Source of the DNA: Bolinopsis microptera
Taxonomy: Eukaryota; Ctenophora; Tentaculata; Lobata; Bolinopsidae
Length of the DNA stretch: 64,000 nucleotides
Assembly: GCF_026151205.1 (NCBI RefSeq)
Contig: NC_087075.1
Coordinates: 11,578,303-11,642,302, forward strand
Reading direction: 5' to 3'
Made by a program: the position numbers and the translations under genes. Under the pieces are notes generated by a model. The model was given only the letters and a program-made list of their open reading frames with translations, ran no database searches and was not told where the DNA came from. Positions 10,401 to 19,400 of this stretch are shown in pieces; positions within the stretch are counted from its first letter, which is position 1; the number at the start of each line of letters is the position of its first letter.

Positions 10401-13400
10401 CATAAAATCAGGCTATGATGTTTTCATACAACTCTTTACCAACTCTTTACATCACAACTTAACTCTGCCTGGTTGCTAGGTACCACGACAGGAGTACTTT
10501 GACCAGTTACAAGAGCTGATGGAGCCTATGTGTAGCCCCGGCCTCTTTGCTAAACTATTCCATCCTGACTTCAAACAGCACAACGAGGCACTCAATATAC
10601 TGATCAGTAAGTTTGGGTTTTTTTAAATAAATAAAAAACTAAATAATTAAATAATTTAAAAAAGGTTTGGGTTAAAATCCGATATATTTTATTTGCTAAT
10701 TCTCACCAAGTCTGTTTCGAAAGATTCTGTGATCCCCTTCAAGATTCGGTGACTGCTTAGATTCGGTGACCCTCCTGTTGAACCATGTCCATTTTCCAGT
10801 CAGATTGTTACATATTTTACACCAGTAGCTAAAATTTGTAAAGTTCAAAGCATATCAAAGATTATAAAATAAACTTGCTCTTCAGCTATAATCCCAACAC
10901 ATATGCCGGAGATAAAACAGTCGCTAGATCTCTTGCTCAAGTGGATTAGTCTGAGGTTCTTTGATACCAATACTTCAGTTCTTCTTGCTGCTCTCGACTG
11001 GTTTGTAATTAACCTATTTCTTAATTAGCTCTTTAGCTCTTAATTAATTCTTAATTAATACGAAATTTTAGCAGAAGATTTCTGATCTATGAATATTAAG
11101 GGGGCATACACCAAAACAGTGGTTTGTGCCGTCCAGACCAAATGACCTCATAGGCAGTTCAGTGACTATCTAGCGCACCGTTTCCACACCAAAAAAAGAT
11201 ATTTTGAGAATACCTATTTTTGTAATCGAGCATTTCCTGGTTAAGAGTGCAATTTTCGGAAAATTAATTTTTTGGTTGAGACGCTATAAGTTAATCATTT
11301 CTTGCGTTATCGAGTTGAAATTTTGCTCGCCGTTTATTCACATCTATTTCAAGGTGTGTGTAAAATCTATATATTTCGTTCGATTATGTATAAACTTATT
11401 ATAATCCACAGGATATGTTTTTGCAATTTATGATAAAATCAGCTCGATTACAATTACAATAACCTTATCATGTAACTATTTCAGGTTATCTAAATGTTTC
11501 GAGGCCTTGAGAGAAGATGACTACATATTGTTAGAGCAAGAAGGATCCGCCTTCATGCCGTATCTTATCATAAAGGTAAGTTACGGAGAGTCACAGCACA
11601 GGACTATAAGATGTTAAACAGCATCCAGTTTATTTGCCACTGTATGTTAATAATGCTCTACTGTTCCTTGGTGTCCTATACGCTTTGAACTGCTTGATAT
11701 AAAACCGAAGGCTCGGAGTTTTTTGTACTTAATAGCCTATTGTTTAATACGATCAGAGCTAACAATCACAATATTACAGTTGGGAGACAGCAAAGAGCCT
11801 GTAAGGAAGAGTGTTCAGGCGCTATTTAACGAACTGTGCTACATCTATCCTGCTTCTAGAACCTTCTACCACCTTAGTGAAGGTAGGTAGTGGTGGCGTT
11901 GTTGTGTTGCTTACTCTTTTAAATGGACAAACTATCATAGATTCCAGGAGCAAATCTAACTAACAGTAAGAACTAATTTAACTAAGCTCAATAAGAACGT
12001 ATTAATCTATAACAAGAAAAACGTATAGTTAACTGCCAATGATCAGGTCTAAAAGTAAAGAACAGTAGACAGAGAAGTGGTGTTCTAGATCAGCTAACAA
12101 AGCTCATCCTGGAGAATGGTATAGAAGTTTGTCAACCAACCCCTAAAAAAGCGTTCGAGGCGGTCGCTTCCTTCATAGGCGATAAGGACAATTCCGTCCG
12201 GTAAGATTGTGAATACTGTGCTCTGATTGGTTGGTTTGTTTAACGTGGTGTGAATACTGTGCTCTAATTGCATTGGTTGGTTCGTTTCATGTGGTGTGAA
12301 TACTGTGCTCTGATTGGTTGGTTTGTTTCACGTGGTGTGAATACTGTTTTCTGATTGGTTTATTTCAGAATGGCAGCGTTGAACTGCTGCGTAGCTGGTT
12401 GGAATTACATCGGAGAAAGCATTAAGAAAATGTGTGGTACCCTCAATGATAAAGATCTAGGTCAGTGAAAACTATATGATAATTGTTTTACTCAACTATA
12501 AAATGATAGAAGAGCATTTGTTGCGAAAAACTCGACGTGATGGTGCGTTGGTATAAGCTCGAGAGCAGCATTTCACTCATGTTAGGTCGAAGGAGAGGCA
12601 AATTATACATATAAAGTTTCATCACTATAATAACACCCATAATTAAGCTTGTTTTTGAAACTTGGTAACCTTGTCAGGAATGTTGGAAGAGCGTATTAAA
12701 AGAGGAGGTAAACGTATAGCCAGCCCTCCTAAAGCTAAAACTTCGGTATGTTGTCCGCCGGATTCATTCAATGTGCTCATCAAATCTTAAAAACTATATA
12801 TAACTGGTTGCATCGTTTTCAGCCTTTTCCAAGAGATTTCAATATCTTATAATAATAGTAAACTGCTACTTATTACATTGGCTATAATTCTTCGTAACGT
12901 GCCATTCTTTTGTAGCTGCAGTAACCGCACATAGCATTCCCAACATGAACAGTCAAACCCTGTTCTTATATTTTCAGAAATAAGGCTTAAATTCAGATTT
13001 TCTGAAACGTAGCCACAAACACTTTTTTAATCAACAAAGCCCATTTAAGCGTGGTTGTAGTAAAAGGGGTTTGACTTATTGTACAATATGTGTGAACTGT
13101 GAGTGTTAACTGTTTCTTGTTTTCTTCTCAGCAGAAGAGTAAAAGTCAGGCCGCTATTGAGCCTGTGTCTGAGCCTCAGGTGCGTGCAGCATGCTCACTT
13201 TTATGCTCACTTTTATGCTCACTATCTTGCTCACTTTCATGCTTACTTTTACGCTCACTTTTACGCTCACTTTTATGCTCACTTTCATGCTTACTTTTAC
13301 GCTCACTTTTACGCTCACTTTTACGCTCACTTTCATGCTCACTTTCATGCTTACTTTTACGCTCACTTTCAATAATTTCGAATGCTTACTTTCATACTCA

Positions 13401-16400
13401 CTATCATGTTCACTATCATGTTCACTTTTATGTTCACTTTTATGCTCACTTTTATGCTCACTTTCATGCTCACTTTCATGCTCACTTTCATGCTCACTTT
13501 CATGCTCACTTTCATGCTCACTTTCATGCTCACGTTTATGCTCACTTCTTTCCACTCTGACTAATAATGACTCTGACCCTGACTTACTTTCACAATCTCA
13601 CTCTGACTTTGGCTTTGAACTTTGGCTTTCATTCGGGCATTTTACTTTTGCTTCCTTTCAAGTCTCTAGGCGTGACTTATAACTTTTACTTCAACAATCT
13701 CGTTTGATTAGAACACGTGAACACAGTATGAGCACACACAAAGCTATCAAATCTCCACGTCTCTGCAATTTCAAACAAGTCTAGACTTTCAGACCTTTTG
13801 TTGACTTAGCTGAGCACACATTCGAAGACTGTACACAGTACATAAGACTACATTAACATAGACAGATTAACATTTTTACCCATTAGAGTTTTCAACTTTT
13901 CATCATTGGTTCTCTTTAACTGTTCAATGGAAATTTGAAAGTTTAAATCTCATTATAGTAGGAAGTTACCAGTACCTCCATTATGATAACCATAAAACCT
14001 GCTCTTTAGACCAGTTCTTCTTCACAGAAACCAAAAGCAGAGGCAGCTGTTGAACTAGATGATATTCCTGTGGAGATACCAGATGAACCAGTCAGGTCCC
14101 CCTCCCCTCCACCTCCTCCTCCTCCTAAGAAACGTGGCGAGTTCTACATTGATTACTCGGTGAGTGGTGATATTAGATAAAACTGTGTTAACTTTGTTCG
14201 TTGTGTTAACTGTTAACATGTTAGCTTTGTTCGTTGTTAACTTTGTTCGTTGTTGTCAGTTATCATTGTTATTTGTTAGAAATCTTTTGTAGACTAATTT
14301 TTTTCGGTTACGTTTTGACTTTGACTTACCAGAGACTGGATGAAATTTACTATGCTATTTTTAGTGAGGTTTGCGTAAGTTGCTGTTGTGGCCGTATCAA
14401 AACTTGCTGTTATCCGAAGATATTATAATTTGAAGTTTAAACCACGGCCGTCACACCCTGACTATCTAATTTCTACCCTAGCTTTTTACACCATACACAG
14501 TTATAGTTCTGTTTGATTTTAAAGAATGAGGGGAGCTTGTGAAAGTTTTTTTCTCGTGCAAATCTTTCTATAACATTAATCGTATAAACCACTTTAGTGA
14601 AATTCGTAAAGTTGTATATCATTCGCGCGCCGAGATATCCAGCCAAAACAATTTGAACCTTTGACGTCACTTTAGTCTCCTGCTCTGATCCGCGCATATA
14701 GAAATGCAGGTAAAATGAGCGTACGGGCCGACTAAATTACTAATTAAGAATATATTAACAATTTACGATACTAGCGAACCTCTAACCAATGGAGAGGAGA
14801 CTTTTTATGACCGGTTGAAGAAAGAATTATTAGCCTACGATAACCATGAGCCGAGATACACCTGAAATAAGATTGAAGTCACACAGAAAAGCATGTAAAT
14901 TATGTATATTTATAGCTCCCAACGTAACACCTAGCAACTCCCTATATTGTACCACAGTTGATATATCAACATGTCATATCAACACAACACGGTCCTAATA
15001 AAAATGGATCGGGTAGGTATGAAATGCATGTCTTTATTCCAGTTGGAGTAGGACAAGTATGAAAAGACTCCTCTCCATTGGTTATAGGTTTGCTAGTATC
15101 GTAAATTGTTAATATATTCTTTATCAGTAATTTCGTCGGCCCGTACGCTCATTTTACCTGTATTTCGATATGCGCGGATCAGCGCAGGAGACTAAAGTGA
15201 CGTCACAGCCCAAAATTGCTATCAGCCAATAGGAGCGCGGCGAATTATCGATTACACAGTCCGGTGTATTTTTTGATTCTACACACTTTCGCAGGACTTA
15301 AACGCGAATATTAAGAAGTAAATTCTAAGCTCCCCTCATCCTTTAATGTTCTTTATTATATATAGATATATGGAATTTTTTATACTTAATATATTTACTA
15401 AAATACACTTACTAAAATATGTTTACTAAAATATATTTACTTCAATATATTATCAACTTGAATATATTTACTCGAATATATTAATATGTTCAATATCTTT
15501 AATATTTAATGAAAGCTCCACCCCTGACAGAACCTGAAACCAGTACAAATGAGGACACACACCCGACAGACAGAGATAGCAGTTGACGATCTGACAGACT
15601 TTACTCCTCCTGAGTTCAACTTTTTCAAGGTAAATCCTCTGGTGGTAGCACGTGTTGTAGCACGTGTAGTAGCACGTGTAGTAGCACGTGTTGTAGCACG
15701 TGTTGTTTAAAGAGTTAGTCACGTGTTCATTTAAGAGCACGTGTTCTTTTAAGAGTTAATCACGTGTTCTTTTAAGAGCACGTGTCTTTTAAGAGTTACC
15801 CGGCCGGCTCACAAGCATTGTATTTGTAGAGTACTTATTAATATCTACGGCTGTTTGGGGTGCCAATTTACAGCTTCTGTGTGTCAGCACTCAATTTAGC
15901 CAAATTCTGCTATTTATCATCCTTCTTACAGACCGATTATTACTACTATAAAATAACGAAGCCAAATAATTAGTTTCCTGATTTAGTCAGACCGATTGAC
16001 ACTGCTATTCTTTTCGCATTATTTATAACTAATAAATTGTTAAACGGCTGTTTAATTCTACTGATTAAATTTCCTATCAGACATTTGAACTATCTAAATT
16101 CCCGAAATCCAGAATCCTATACTCTATCTTTTAACAGACTGCTAATTAACTAATTAACTAATTAATTACTCACTATCTTGTTATCGTCCGACGCCTATAA
16201 CACGTGTATATAACACGTGTGATTATTGTATAACACGTGTGATTATTGCAGTACAGCCCCGTGGTAATGGACATAGAAGGTATCAACATCAGGGACGTAG
16301 AGGAGATAAACTACGACCTGGTTGAGAAGGTTGGGAACCTTCGGCACCCTATGATATCAGTTGTTATAGAGACGGTATCCGATCTTAACAACATGCTCAA

Positions 16401-19400
16401 AGACCCACAAAATACGGCACTTTTCAAAAAGTAATATATATTTATTTTTTTTTAATTTCATATATTTGTTTTAAAAAAGTAAGATATTAACAAGAAGTGT
16501 TATTAACACTGAACACTTTCTGATTAGCAACAATCAATGATTGTTTTTACTAGAAAAGGTCTGTCAGCTAATTAACTAATCGATTAATTAAGATTTAAGA
16601 GCGATCACTGATCAGTTAATCCATTACTTCTGCTAATTAACTAATTAACTAATTAACTAATAAATCACCACAGTTACGTTAACAACCTGATAATGAGCGC
16701 TATCTCCCAATTAACTCACTTCCCTGGGGGAGAGGACGAGAGGGAACTAACTGTGTACCGGGCTATTACCAGTATCATCATGCAAGTTATCAACAATGAG
16801 ACTCTTGCCAAGGAGGTGATCATATAGCTATACTCAATGTTTTAAGTAATTAATTTGTTTTTACAATTAATTCATAACATTTATCAATAACAACACGCTT
16901 TATATATTAAACTGACGCCTCCGTGTACCAGATATCAACTGATTACATTAAGAAGATCTGCAGACTTTTCTTAGCGGTTCTATCCGAGGAACAGAAGTCT
17001 AGTCCTACTATCGAGACTCTGATTAAAGGTAACCTGAAAATCTCCTAACAGTCACTTTTAAAATTAATTATCCAATTATCTAGAAGTAGTATTTTTATAT
17101 TTTACTGATACATGTATTATTTGGCTCCTTCGTGATCAGCAAAAAGTCCTTTATGGACTTATACTTCATAGTACTGTACATTGTGTAATTAACTAATTAA
17201 TTATAATTAACTGATTAATTATGATTAACTAATTAATTATAATATCCTAATTACCCAACTCCAAGGAGTTAACGCGCTAGTTATCCGGCTGCTGACAAAC
17301 TGTAGCACTGGCCGTGCTATCAGCGCACTTGTGGCACACATGGACTCCTTGTTGAGCGAGTCTGGTCGCAGTAGAAGTCCCAAGGTACCTACTTTGCTGC
17401 TTTGGTTGGGGATCTTTTTTTTTATTTTTGTCCATGCGGTACCCTATTTTCTGAAGATGGACAAAATCGTATGGAAAAAATGGACAAAAAACATGATCCC
17501 CTTTGGTTTCGATTAGAATATTTGGTTCTAGTGACTACTGAATATAGATTTCAGTTTGATTATTGGTGCCTAATTGAGTTGTTATATCTGGTTGATGAAT
17601 TTGAAATAGTTATCGATTTGGTTTGTCAAACTGCTGATTATCCAGGAACTCGAAATACTTTTGAAGTGCTTGTGGAAGTTGATGTCCAGACTGGAGAAGG
17701 AATTTGATCTGACTGCTGCTGAACGGAATGAGATTTTAGTGCTCCTCGCTCGATTCTTGAGAAGGTAACTGGAGTTTTATTTAATAATTTAGAAAAAGTA
17801 ATTTAATTACTTTATTCGAACAAATTTAATGTCGATGATTCAAACTGTGTTAATGAAATTGATCAGTTATAAAGAATATAATATGTTTACATGGTTGAAA
17901 CAATTTTATTCCGTAATTTAAAATGTGTTCACTGTTATCCTTGATAGCTATTTAAAAATTAAGCTCCAAAATCCAAATACAAAATTATCATAAACATTCA
18001 GCACCTAGCCACAAGATAATCCCTCACATCATAATCCACACAAATCTCCTCCAACACCCATTCCTCACACGTGACCACACTTTTTAACCAGCTCCACTTC
18101 CTCAGAGGGACCCTGACCCTCCAACCATCCTCACCCCCACCTGACCACACAGGGTACCAGTACATGCGATCTGCCCTCACTACATCGTGTTTATGTACCT
18201 CACTGCTGTCGTGTTTATTAGATAGTTCTATTTTAGAGCGCCCGAATCTACGGAGGGTGAACCCACATTGAGACCGCGCGTTACAGTCAGTCACTCCAGG
18301 GTGGTCCATCTTGAAATCGTATAGACGAGGGTTTTCTATTCCTAGTGTATCTTTACAAGATTTGACTATCGGTGATTGTAGCCTTTCCTCCCCAACCAAA
18401 TGTAGGTTATCGTAGTGTGAGCATACCTTGTTGTTCTTCACCATCATGTTTAGAAGTTTCATAAACTGATCCTTGTTGTCTTCTTCACTGAACTCCAGTG
18501 CAGATATAAACATGTTGATGTACTCTGGAGATACCCTCTGCAGGGGTACACTTTGGCACAAGTTCTCCAAACTCTCTAAAAATGCGGTTATCTCCGTTGA
18601 GCTGAGGTTAATCTCGAGTGTTACTTTTGATATCATGTCTATGACAGCGTACATGTTCTTGATCCTACCTGTTGTTATAAGACAAATAATGCTTGTCAGG
18701 CTTGTACACTCAGTGTATAGCGCCCCACATTCAGTGGAATCCCAGATAACATTCACATTTTTAACTGATCCTCGTCGTCTTAAAGCCAGGGAGGCTCGTC
18801 TCGTGGTTTCAGTCAGTTTCAACACGAACATCTGATCATCGTGGGATAAATCCTTCATTTCTGATAACCGATCAAATATTTCGTTAACCTCCCCAAGTTG
18901 CTCACATAACGGGCCCGGCCAATTTACGTGTTGTAACAAGAACCTGCTGTTCTTATCTAACGTGTCCTGGCTGATAAAACGATCTAGAATAATCTGTAGC
19001 ATGATCTTTGTGTTAGCGCCAGACAGATGCAGTAAGAACCGCAAATGATCTGTACTCAGTTGCTCCTTGTTATCTTTAACATAGTTAGATATAAAGGTTG
19101 TGTTATCTTTAAACCGTCTCTTTAAGATAAACCTCACCATGAAGTTACCTAGTTTCCATTTACTGAATATGTAATAACACTCATTAAAAAGAAAGAACAG
19201 CGAGTGGTAACTAGGGGTATCTATAGTCTCTTGTATCTTTTTAACCAGCCACTCCCTACACTGAGCAATCAGCCAAGATATCTGATAAACAACTGATAAC
19301 TTGTGAAGTTCTCTAAACTGGTAATCTGCAATGTCATCCAGCTTCTCGTCCTCTATAGCCTTTAGAAACTTGATCACTATTTCTGGGGTAAAGTCCTCTA

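Noticed and set aside
13099-13682. Several overlapping long frames on both strands (HAHF, MLTF, SEHE repeats)
   Set aside because: They are frame-by-frame readings of a 12-bp intronic minisatellite, not genes.
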